Shown one piece after another: positions 1 through 5,585 of a stretch of DNA of 5,585 nucleotides. The stretch covers positions 1 through 5,585 of the forward strand of contig JAACZX010000174.1 in assembly GCA_009996555.1 (NCBI GenBank), written 5' to 3'. This DNA comes from Chitinophagaceae bacterium (GTDB lineage: Bacteria; Bacteroidota; Bacteroidia; Chitinophagales; Chitinophagaceae). The notes under the pieces were generated by a model. That model saw nothing but the letters and a program-made list of their open reading frames with translations, ran no database searches and had not been told where the DNA came from. Numbering within the stretch: the first letter of the stretch is position 1; each line of letters begins with the position of its first letter. A program made the position numbers and the translations under genes.

Positions 1-846
1 ATGACCGATGCCATTGCTGCAAAACCTGATGTGGCTTTGTTTAGTGCAGGTGGCGGCACATCACTGGAATGGGCGCCTAAGTTTGCAGAAGCAGGTATTA
101 CAGTCATTGATAATTCCAGCGCATGGCGTATGGATCCCACAAAAAAATTAGTGGTGCCTGAAGTGAATGCTGATGTATTAACTGCAGCTGATAAAGTAAT
201 TGCCAACCCTAACTGTTCTACAATTCAAATGGTGGTTGCTTTGCAACCTTTGCATAAAAAATACCAGATCAAACGTGTAGTGGTATCAACTTACCAGAGT
301 GTTACGGGTACGGGTAAAAAAGCAGTTGATCAGTTAATGGGCGAACGCAACAAAGTGGTGGCAGGTAGTGAAGAAGAATATCCAATGGCATACAAATACC
401 CTATTGATCTGAATGTGATTCCGCAGATCGATGTGTTCCTTGATAACGGTTATACCAAAGAGGAAATGAAAATGGTGAAAGAAACCTGCAAGATCATGGG
501 TGATGATTCTATTCGTGTAACAGCAACAACAGTACGTATTCCGGTAATGGGCGGACATAGCGAAAGTGTAAACGTAGAGTTTGCAAACGACTTCGATTTA
601 AACGAAGTGAAAGCATTGTTGAGCAGTGCGCCGGGTATTGTTGTGGTAGATGATAATGCAAATCAATTGTATCCGATGCCGATGGATGCACATGAAAAAG
701 ACGAAGTGTTTGTAGGTCGTCTGCGTCGTGATGAAACACAACCCAACACACTCAACATGTGGATCGTTAGCGATAACCTCCGCAAAGGTGCTGCAACAAA
801 CGCTGTGCAGATTGCAGAGTATCTGCAGGGCAAAGGCTTGTTGTAA
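1..846 (+). CDS. asd: Aspartate-semialdehyde dehydrogenase, 5' partial
   Basis: This enzyme reduces L-aspartyl-4-phosphate to L-aspartate 4-semialdehyde with NADPH, the branch-point step toward lysine/diaminopimelate, threonine and methionine in the cytoplasm. The 281 visible residues include SAGGGTS (15-21), DNSSAWRMD (37-45), the active-site motif NPNCSTIQ with the catalytic cysteine at Cys72, STYQSVTGTGKKAVDQL (96-112), and RIPVMGGHSES (179-189) with the conserved Arg179 and the acid/base His186. The C-terminal dimerisation and NADP-domain helix (DNLRKGAATNAVQIAEYL) is intact. Family members are usually about 330 residues, and the N-terminal Rossmann loop (GATGxVG type) is absent. The ATG at base 1 is therefore almost certainly an internal methionine, with about 50 residues lying upstream of the window. 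The stop TAA is at 844-846, and a strong hairpin terminator follows about 40 bases later. The identification is very secure; only the true start is unseen. Confidence 0.95.
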   Translation: MTDAIAAKPDVALFSAGGGTSLEWAPKFAEAGITVIDNSSAWRMDPTKKLVVPEVNADVLTAADKVIANPNCSTIQMVVALQPLHKKYQIKRVVVSTYQSVTGTGKKAVDQLMGERNKVVAGSEEEYPMAYKYPIDLNVIPQIDVFLDNGYTKEEMKMVKETCKIMGDDSIRVTATTVRIPVMGGHSESVNVEFANDFDLNEVKALLSSAPGIVVVDDNANQLYPMPMDAHEKDEVFVGRLRRDETQPNTLNMWIVSDNLRKGAATNAVQIAEYLQGKGLL

Positions 847-876
847 TGGTCGGTACGGTTGCAGACCGTCAGACCA
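847..876. repeat. Small imperfect dyad downstream of asd (possible REP-like element)
   Basis: Directly after the asd stop codon lies an imperfect inverted repeat. The outer arms TGGTC (847-851) and GACCA (872-876) enclose inner arms ACGGT (855-859) and ACCGT (865-869) around a five-base loop. Between the two stems are three unpaired bases on one side and two on the other. It is more G+C-rich than the surrounding intergenic DNA and is not followed by a T-run, so it is unlikely to be the terminator itself. Its form is like short palindromic intergenic repeats (REP-like), but a single copy cannot prove this. It could equally be an mRNA 3'-end stabilising hairpin or chance. Confidence 0.3.
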
Positions 877-886
877 AGGGACATAA

Positions 887-922
887 AACAAAAGAGCGCT
901 TCATTTGAAGCGCTCTTTTGTT
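887..922. terminator. Bidirectional intrinsic terminator between asd and the DUF2461 gene
   Basis: A perfect 16-bp inverted repeat (887-902 pairing with 907-922) has an ATTT loop at 903-906. The core of the stem is GAGCGCTTC/GAAGCGCTC. It is flanked by AAAA on the left and TTTT on the right, so either strand gives a G+C-rich stem followed by U residues. It sits between two convergent genes, 40 bases after the asd stop and 24 bases beyond the DUF2461-gene stop, which is the expected place for a shared terminator. The T-tract is short and lies inside the outer stem. Confidence 0.85.
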
Positions 923-946
923 AAACAATGTAAGCGTTGCCTGTTC

Positions 947-1621
947 TTATTCTCCTGTATGCAAGCCTTCATTCAAAAACACCAGCAGCGGTTGCAATGT
1001 TTCAAAATTGGTACATACTTTTTTTACCAGGTCTTTCGATGTAAGATCGGCATCAGAAAACTGCTGCACACCGATCCAGCTTTTGAGTTTAATGTATTCT
1101 ATGGCCGGGTTGTCGGCTTCATAACCTTTCGGCGGCCGTGATAATTTCATATCGCCTTCCATTGACAAATCGCCAAACACTGCTTTAAACTTTTTATTGT
1201 TGATGATCTTCTGAAACTCTTTCCAGTTGTAATCAATTTCCTGCCGTACGTTTTTTAACAGATCAGGAGGTGGTACATACAAACCACCGCCGCCAAAGGC
1301 GCCGCCCGGCTCGCAATGAAAATAATAACCGGCGGTCATGGCTTTCTTTCCATCCTTGTTCATGTAAGCACCCATATTTGTTTTGTACGGGCTCTTGTCT
1401 TTACTGAAACGCACATCACGGTTAATGCGGAAGATGCAGTCTTTTGCAGCAAGATGAGCAATAGACGGATCTTTCTTTCCGTGTTTTTCAATTACTGTAT
1501 CAACAAACGCAACAAAATCTTTTTTTGCAGCTTCGTATGCTTTTCGATTGGCATCAAACCAGGGTTTGTTGTTATTCTTCTTTAATTCTTTGAGAAATTT
1601 AAGCGTGGAGGGTTGCAACAT
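947..1621 (-). CDS. DUF2461 family protein (TIGR02453-like)
   Basis: This is a complete cytoplasmic protein of 224 residues, matching the usual length of about 220-230 for the DUF2461/TIGR02453 family, whose biochemical function is not established. Family landmarks are the N-terminal NNNKPWFDANR (16-26), the central FRINRDVRFSKDKSPYKTN (64-82), a glycine-rich stretch leading to GGGLYVPPPDLL (111-122), and LSRPPKGYE (160-168) followed by the IKLKSW block (178-182). There is no signal peptide or membrane segment. The start at 1621 (MLQPSTLKFL) is preferred over an in-frame ATG at 1654, because the 11 extra residues (MTINSSSFFIF) are not typical of the family, which begins just before the first helix. 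No Shine-Dalgarno is seen, only an A/T-rich leader. The gene lies last in a minus-strand run after ligA and the HNH-like gene and ends at the shared hairpin terminator. Family membership is confident; its role is unknown. Confidence 0.88.
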   Translation of the reverse strand: MLQPSTLKFLKELKKNNNKPWFDANRKAYEAAKKDFVAFVDTVIEKHGKKDPSIAHLAAKDCIFRINRDVRFSKDKSPYKTNMGAYMNKDGKKAMTAGYYFHCEPGGAFGGGGLYVPPPDLLKNVRQEIDYNWKEFQKIINNKKFKAVFGDLSMEGDMKLSRPPKGYEADNPAIEYIKLKSWIGVQQFSDADLTSKDLVKKVCTNFETLQPLLVFLNEGLHTGE

Positions 1622-1709
1622 AAAAATGAAAAACGATGATGAGTTTATAGTCAACGTTAACTTAACAACTCTTAGATGAAAGAGTTCAACACAATTTCAG
1701 GGATAACCA

Positions 1710-1746
1710 AATCTAAAATCGCAAATCTGCAATCTAAAATTCTAAA
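1710..1746. repeat. Degenerate A/T-rich intergenic direct repeats
   Basis: The decamer AATCTAAAAT occurs twice (1710-1719 and 1731-1740). The related AAATCT (1723-1728) lies between the copies and TCTAAA (1741-1746) directly abuts the second, giving a run of partly matching units across about 37 bases. The last unit overlaps the TAG stop of the HNH-like gene (1742-1744). Degenerate tracts of this kind occur in intergenic DNA of Bacteroidota, to my recollection. The rest of the 120-base gap (1622-1709) shows no hairpin terminator or convincing promoter. Confidence 0.45.
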
Positions 1747-2311
1747 CCGCTCCCCAGTTCTCCCCACTTCTGATTCTGTAAAGCGTCATTTCACTTACGC
1801 TGTATTTTTTTGCCAGCTGTTTGTAAGTAATGGTTCTGTTAGGATCCAGTATAATTTTTTTAATGGTCTTTACCTGCACTGGTGAAAGCTTTAATCCTTT
1901 TTGTGTACTGCTTCTTTCTTTTTGCAGTTTTTTATAAGCGATCTTTTGCGGGCTTTTTTGCTGGTGGGCCGACATCTGTTCAAGTGTTGCCCATTTAAGA
2001 TTAGCAGCACGGTTGTCTTTTTTATTGTGATTCAGATGGATCACATATTTGCTTTTTGCCGATGGCCTGCTGCAGAAAATTTTTGCTACTTCACGGTGCA
2101 GGTAAATTGTTCCTTTGTTATCTGCACGATGCAGATTTAACGTACGGTAGCCGGTTGTAATGGAGCCGCTCAGCAATTTGCCATCTTCTGCAACATCAGT
2201 TGTGTAGCTGGCGCATCGTCCAAGATTTGAAACTGCATATTTGCGTCGAAGTTGTTTCCATCCTGCAAACTGCAGTTGCTTCCATTTTTCTCCGGGAAGT
2301 TTTTTGATCAT
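1742..2311 (-). CDS. Free-standing NUMOD4 / HNH-like / helix-turn-helix protein
   Basis: This 189-residue basic protein has the layout of phage and homing-type HNH endonucleases. An N-terminal NUMOD4-like segment (about 9-36) has the pattern EKWKQL...YAVSNLGR. An HNH_3-like core follows (about 70-117), with LHREVAKIF, VIHLNHNKKDNR and NLKWAT. A linker rich in Lys and Gln leads to a C-terminal helix-turn-helix (about 141-185) with LSPVQVKTIKK, ITYKQLAKKYSVSEMTLYRI and the ending RSGENWGAV. The general-base histidine is present as His92. However, the residue before it, usually Asn or Asp, is Ile91, and the position 21 residues later that usually supplies the metal-binding Asn is Met113, so nuclease activity is doubtful. 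The likely role is DNA binding, either as a regulator or as a decayed selfish nuclease; its target is unknown. Neither neighbour is interrupted, so it is not inside an intron or intein. It lies 64 bases after ligA on the same strand, with a promoter-like element just upstream. The start at 2311 is the only suitable ATG. Confidence 0.85.
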   Translation of the reverse strand: MIKKLPGEKWKQLQFAGWKQLRRKYAVSNLGRCASYTTDVAEDGKLLSGSITTGYRTLNLHRADNKGTIYLHREVAKIFCSRPSAKSKYVIHLNHNKKDNRAANLKWATLEQMSAHQQKSPQKIAYKKLQKERSSTQKGLKLSPVQVKTIKKIILDPNRTITYKQLAKKYSVSEMTLYRIRSGENWGAV

Positions 2312-2330
2312 ACAAAAAGATTGGAGATAT

Positions 2331-2362
2331 TAAATATACAAAAGCAAACCCTGTACCTGCAA
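2331..2362 (-). promoter_or_regulatory. Candidate Bacteroidota-type promoter for the HNH-like gene
   Basis: On the minus strand, TTG (2362-2360) is followed after 21 bases by TATATTTA (2338-2331). The Bacteroidota sigma-A consensus is TTTG or TTG at -33 and TAnnTTTG at -7, separated by about 17-23 bases. Only the final G of the -7 box is replaced, by A. The predicted transcript would begin roughly 13-15 bases before the ATG at 2311. The element lies wholly in the 64-base gap after ligA, suggesting that the gene can be transcribed independently. In A/T-rich DNA such matches arise by chance fairly often. Confidence 0.45.
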
Positions 2363-2375
2363 GTGAAATCCTATA

Positions 2376-4478
2376 TTAATTTTTTAACAGTGCCAGGAAT
2401 TCTTCTTCTGTTATGATTTTTACTGTACTTATTTTTTTTGCTTTCTCCAGCTTGCTGCCCGCATCTTCACCCACAACAAGATAATTCAGTTTTGCACTCA
2501 CGCCACTTAAAATACTTCCACCATGTTCTTCAGCCATCTGTTCTGCTGCACTTCTTTTCAAGGTAGGTAATGTTCCTGTAAATAAAAAAGTAACGCCTGT
2601 AAGGTTGCCTTCGTGTTTACTTTCTTTCTGCTCGTTCTTCAGTTGCAGACCAAGTGTTTCAAGTTCATGCAGCAGTGCAATGTTATCGCTGTTGCTGAAA
2701 AAATCATGAATACTTCCTGCAACTCTGGGGCCAATATCTTCCAGTTGTTGTAATTCTTCTGTTGATTTAGTTGTAAGGTCAAGTAAATGTTTAATGGAGT
2801 TGGCTAACGTTTTTGCTGTTGCTTCGCCCACAAAACGAATACCTAATGCATAAATAAGACGGAACAGCGGTTGCTTCTTTGAGTTTTCAATGGCGGTTTG
2901 CAGGTTGTCAACACTCTTTGCTCCATAACCTTCCAGTTTTTTTAGTTCATCAAACGGTAAGCGATATAAACCCGGAATGTTTTTCAAAAAACCCAGCTCA
3001 AAAAACTTCCGCACATTGGCATCACCCATTCCACGGATGTCCATTGCATCTTTACTGTTGAAATGTATGATGCGCTCTACTACCTGCGCTTCGCAGTTGT
3101 AATTGTTGCAGCGCCACACAGCTTCTTCAGCCGGTTTTACCAACGGGCTGTTACATACAGGGCAGCTTGTTGGAAAAATAATTTTTGTTTCGGCTCCTGT
3201 ACGCAGTTCAGCCATTGATTTTACAATGTACGGAATTACATCACCTGCACGTTCAACCAATACGGTATCGCCCAGCATCAGGTCTTTTTCTGCAATAAAG
3301 TCCTGGTTGTGTAATGAGATGCTCGTTACCGTTACTCCGCCAATAGCAACGGGATCAATTTTTGCAACCGGCGTAACCGCACCTGTGCGGCCCACCTGGT
3401 ATTCAACAGCACGGAGCTTGCTGGTTCCCTGCCTTGCTTTGAATTTATAAGCAATGGCCCAGCGTGGGTGATGGCTCGTCATGCCCATTTTGTCCTGCAG
3501 TTGCAGATCATTTACTTTGATCACCATGCCATCAATTTCATAAGGCAGGTCATCACGCTTTTGTTCAAACTCGTTACAGTAAGCAATAACTTCTGCAATG
3601 CCTTTGCAGATTTTTTTTTCTTTTTCAGGACTGCGGAAACCAAGCTCCCACATCATTTTCAATGCACCACTGTGGGTATGCAAAACATCATAGGTCGATT
3701 GTTTTGCATCAACCATTGCCACATAACCAACATGGTATAAGAATGCTTCAAGGTTGCGACGGGCTACTTCTTTCGCATCTTTTATTCGTAAGCTGCCGCT
3801 TGCTGCATTGCGGGGGTTGGCAAGAGGGGGCAGGTTTTCTTCCGCCAGCTGATCGTTATACGCTTTGAAATTTTTTTTGCTCATCAGTATTTCACCACGT
3901 ATCTCTATCTGCTTAATGCCGGACTGTGAAAAATTTGCTGAAAGCGGAATGGAACGTATCTGCCTTACATTGGTGGTAATTTCTTCTCCTTCTGTTCCAT
4001 CGCCACGTGTGGCGCCACGTACAAGTTTATCATCTTCATAGATCAGTGAAATACTGGCACCATCAAATTTTGGTTCTACACAATATTCAATTTCAGACAA
4101 ACCACTTGCTTCTTTTGCTTTGCGGTCCCAGTCGGTCAGGTCGTCTGCATCATACGAATTCTCAAGGCTGAGCATTGGTACAAGATGCTGCACTTTTTTA
4201 AAATCATTGCCCAATCCTTTTGCCACACGTTGTGTAGGCGAATCGGCGGTAACAAGCGAAGGATTGGCTGCTTCAATTTTTTGCAGTGCTTTATACAACT
4301 GGTCATATTCATAATCGCTGATGAGCGGATCGCTCTGGATATAATAACGGTATTCATGAAAACGCAAAGCGGCTCTTAATTCATCAACCTGCTTTTCTGT
4401 AATAGATGAATTGTTTAACTGGCTGAGTAAAGCAGCGCTGCTTTGCTGAAGTTGTTTTGTTTTTTCGGCTGAATACAT
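2376..4478 (-). CDS. ligA: NAD-dependent DNA ligase LigA
   Basis: LigA seals nicks in duplex DNA, joining Okazaki fragments and completing excision repair, using NAD+ to form a ligase-adenylate intermediate. The 700-residue protein is complete and slightly longer than the usual 670 or so. In order it has: the N-terminal Ia domain that binds NMN (HEYRYYI at 41-47, then SDYEYDQLY); the nucleotidyltransferase motif EPKFDG with the adenylated lysine at Lys137; RGDGTEGEE (158-166); RGEIL (194-198); NPRNAASGSLR (221-231); EIDGMVIKV (314-322); the OB-fold; a Cys4 zinc finger (Cys439, Cys442, Cys457, Cys462); helix-hairpin-helix repeats (about 480-590); and a C-terminal BRCT domain (about 625-698). 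The start at 4478 (MYSAEKTKQL) is preferred to an in-frame ATG at 4520, because the intervening bases carry the promoter-like element and encode a hydrophobic stretch that does not fit a cytoplasmic ligase. No terminator is seen after the stop, so readthrough into the HNH-like gene is possible. Confidence 0.97.
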   Translation of the reverse strand: MYSAEKTKQLQQSSAALLSQLNNSSITEKQVDELRAALRFHEYRYYIQSDPLISDYEYDQLYKALQKIEAANPSLVTADSPTQRVAKGLGNDFKKVQHLVPMLSLENSYDADDLTDWDRKAKEASGLSEIEYCVEPKFDGASISLIYEDDKLVRGATRGDGTEGEEITTNVRQIRSIPLSANFSQSGIKQIEIRGEILMSKKNFKAYNDQLAEENLPPLANPRNAASGSLRIKDAKEVARRNLEAFLYHVGYVAMVDAKQSTYDVLHTHSGALKMMWELGFRSPEKEKKICKGIAEVIAYCNEFEQKRDDLPYEIDGMVIKVNDLQLQDKMGMTSHHPRWAIAYKFKARQGTSKLRAVEYQVGRTGAVTPVAKIDPVAIGGVTVTSISLHNQDFIAEKDLMLGDTVLVERAGDVIPYIVKSMAELRTGAETKIIFPTSCPVCNSPLVKPAEEAVWRCNNYNCEAQVVERIIHFNSKDAMDIRGMGDANVRKFFELGFLKNIPGLYRLPFDELKKLEGYGAKSVDNLQTAIENSKKQPLFRLIYALGIRFVGEATAKTLANSIKHLLDLTTKSTEELQQLEDIGPRVAGSIHDFFSNSDNIALLHELETLGLQLKNEQKESKHEGNLTGVTFLFTGTLPTLKRSAAEQMAEEHGGSILSGVSAKLNYLVVGEDAGSKLEKAKKISTVKIITEEEFLALLKN

Positions 4479-4496
4479 AGTGTAAAAATCTGGCAG

Positions 4497-4526
4497 TAAA
4501 AATACAAGCTGTACAAACAAAACAAA
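4497..4526 (-). promoter_or_regulatory. Candidate Bacteroidota-type promoter for ligA
   Basis: On the minus strand, TTTG (4526-4523) is followed after 18 bases by TATTTTTA (4504-4497). This fits the Bacteroidota pattern TTTG then TAnnTTTG, with the final G replaced by A. It lies in the divergent gap between ligA and the amidohydrolase gene and would give a leader of about a dozen bases before the ATG at 4478. No comparably good element is seen on the plus strand for the amidohydrolase gene. The best is TAAATTCG at 4528-4535, without a properly spaced TTG. Confidence 0.45.
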
Positions 4527-4552
4527 TTAAATTCGTCGTCAATTCCTTTTTT

Positions 4553-5585
4553 ATGATGCGATTATTTTTATTGCTTGCTATTGTACTCCTTTTTTCTTTT
4601 TGTAACAGCAAAACAAACGTTGACAGCCTGTACATCAATGGAACGGTTTATACTGTTGACAGTGCTTTTTCAAAAACGGAAGCTGTGGCAGTGACAGATG
4701 GAAAAATTGTTGCAACAGGTACTGCTGCTGAACTGCAGAAACAATACAACGCAAAAGAAATCATTGACCTGCAGGGGAAATTCATGTATCCCGGTTTTAT
4801 TGATGCGCATGCACATTTTTATCGTTATGGTCTTGGTTTGCAAACGGCCAACCTCACGGGCACAAACAGCTGGGATGAAATTCTGCAAAAGCTGAAGACA
4901 TTTCAGCAACAGAAATCACCTGCAAAAGGCGAGTGGATCATTGGACGTGGTTGGGATCAGAACGATTGGGAAGTAAAAGAATTCCCGACAAATGAAAAAT
5001 TAAACGAACTGTTTCCAGAGAATCCGGTTGTGCTCACAAGAATTGATGGCCATGCCGCAGTGGCAAATGATGTGGCTTTGCAGCAGGCAGGTATTACTGC
5101 TCAAACAAAACTTACCGGTGGCGATGTATTTGTTGCCAATGGCAAACCCACGGGTGTGTTGATCGATAATGCCATTGACCTTGTTTCATCAAAAATTCCG
5201 GCAGCAACAGAAGCGCAGGTAAAAGAAGCGTTGCTGGAAGCTCAGAAAAACTGTTTTGCAGCCGGGCTTACAACCATTGTTGATTGCGGACTTGATTATA
5301 CAGAAGTGGAGCATATTGAAAAAGCACAGGCAAGTGGTGATCTGAAAATGCGTTTGTATGTAATGCTGAGTGATGCAAAGAAAAACTACGAAGCAATTTT
5401 TAAAAGAGGACAAATCAAAACCGATCGCTTGAACGTACGCAGCTTTAAAGTGTATGGCGACGGGGCGCTGGGTTCAAGAGGCGCATGTTTGTTAGAGCCG
5501 TATACCGACAAAGCACATCATTATGGATTCCTGTTGAGTAACCCTGCGCATTTTGATTCTGTTGCTTCTGTTTTGTATGCCAAAG
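4553..5585 (+). CDS. YtcJ-like amidohydrolase (amidohydrolase_3 family), exported, 3' partial
   Basis: The open frame runs from 4553 to the window edge (344 full codons) without a stop. After an N-terminal export signal comes the first beta-sandwich part (SLYINGTVYTVDS, AVAVTDGKIVATG). Next is the metal-binding HxH motif in GFIDAHAHF (His86, His88) at the start of the TIM barrel. Further family blocks are GRGWDQNDW (132-140), RIDGHAAVAND (163-173) and FKVYGDGALGSRGA, the segment that carries the candidate metal-bridging lysine. This layout is that of the YtcJ/NfdA branch, metal-dependent hydrolases acting on amides such as N-formyl or N-acyl compounds; the actual substrate cannot be told. Residues 1-17 (MMRLFLLLAIVLLFSFC) look like a lipoprotein signal with Cys17 as the acylated residue. 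Phe at -1 is atypical, so plain Sec export or anchoring is also possible; the enzyme probably acts in the periplasm. An ATG one codon later (4556) is an equal alternative start. It is divergent from ligA. The C-terminal barrel residues lie beyond the window. Confidence 0.9.
   Translation, partial: MMRLFLLLAIVLLFSFCNSKTNVDSLYINGTVYTVDSAFSKTEAVAVTDGKIVATGTAAELQKQYNAKEIIDLQGKFMYPGFIDAHAHFYRYGLGLQTANLTGTNSWDEILQKLKTFQQQKSPAKGEWIIGRGWDQNDWEVKEFPTNEKLNELFPENPVVLTRIDGHAAVANDVALQQAGITAQTKLTGGDVFVANGKPTGVLIDNAIDLVSSKIPAATEAQVKEALLEAQKNCFAAGLTTIVDCGLDYTEVEHIEKAQASGDLKMRLYVMLSDAKKNYEAIFKRGQIKTDRLNVRSFKVYGDGALGSRGACLLEPYTDKAHHYGFLLSNPAHFDSVASVLYAK

Noticed and set aside
334..891. Several minus-strand open frames inside asd and its downstream gap
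   Set aside because: They are Cys/His-rich, low-complexity antisense translations of a clearly coding asd frame and resemble no known protein.
1281..1315. G+C-rich, repeat-like stretch in the DUF2461 gene
   Set aside because: It encodes the glycine-rich segment GGAFGGGGLY, so the composition comes from glycine codons.
1622..1654. Extended start of the DUF2461 gene at 1654
   Set aside because: The family normally begins with a short lead into the first helix (TLKFLKEL). The added MTINSSSFFIF has no family support.
1742..2311. HNH-like gene as part of a group I intron or an intein
   Set aside because: The genes on both sides are full length and uninterrupted, and the gaps on either side are too short and unstructured to form an intron.
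3103..3450. A plus-strand open frame of 115 codons inside ligA
   Set aside because: It is antisense to the conserved OB-fold and zinc-finger region of LigA and has no recognisable domain or separate translation signals.
4001..4021. Repeated CGCCACGT and an inverted repeat near it
   Set aside because: This follows from the codons for the conserved LigA motif RGATRGDG and needs no separate explanation.
4479..4520. N-terminal extension of LigA starting at the ATG at 4520
   Set aside because: The 14 extra residues are hydrophobic and unlike LigA N-termini, and the stretch overlaps the best promoter-like element. The ATG at 4478 gives the expected beginning.
4384..4638. A minus-strand open frame spanning the ligA start and the divergent gap
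   Set aside because: It overlaps both the ligA start and the amidohydrolase signal peptide in other frames and its translation is not protein-like.
1..5585. CRISPR array, tRNA, riboswitch, defence system or insertion sequence
   Set aside because: I looked for regularly spaced repeats, tRNA-like folds, transposase motifs and terminal inverted repeats on both strands and saw none. The genes account for nearly all of the window.

Overview
The window reads as ordinary chromosomal DNA of a member of the Bacteroidota, most plausibly the Chitinophagaceae. The reasons are the protein styles, the lack of Shine-Dalgarno motifs before all four visible starts, and two promoter-like elements of the Bacteroidota form (TTG about 20 bases before TAnnTTT). 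The genus is an inference; no rRNA or other marker is present.

Layout, left to right. (1) Bases 1-846, + strand: aspartate-semialdehyde dehydrogenase, lacking its N-terminal nucleotide-binding segment because the window begins inside the gene. (2) Bases 847-946: convergent intergenic gap with a small imperfect dyad and then a 16-bp perfect hairpin that looks like a bidirectional terminator. (3) Bases 947-1621, - strand: a complete DUF2461-family protein. (4) Bases 1622-1741: a gap carrying A/T-rich degenerate repeats of the AATCTAAAAT type. (5) Bases 1742-2311, - strand: a free-standing NUMOD4-HNH-HTH protein whose HNH metal-ligand positions look replaced. (6) Bases 2376-4478, - strand: a complete NAD-dependent DNA ligase, LigA. 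(7) Bases 4479-4552: a divergent intergenic region with a promoter-like element for ligA. (8) From 4553 to the window end, + strand: a YtcJ-like amidohydrolase with an export signal, cut off by the window edge.

The three minus-strand genes (ligA, the HNH-like gene, the DUF2461 gene) lie head-to-tail with gaps of 64 and 120 bases and no hairpin terminator visible between them. They may be partly co-transcribed down to the shared terminator at 887-922, although the HNH-like gene also appears to have its own promoter. No functional link joins amino-acid biosynthesis, DNA ligation and the amidohydrolase; this looks like housekeeping neighbours rather than a dedicated system.

The most interesting item is the HNH-like gene. 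It keeps the fold landmarks and a C-terminal helix-turn-helix, but appears to have lost key catalytic residues, so it may be a homing-endonuclease relative turned into a DNA-binding protein.
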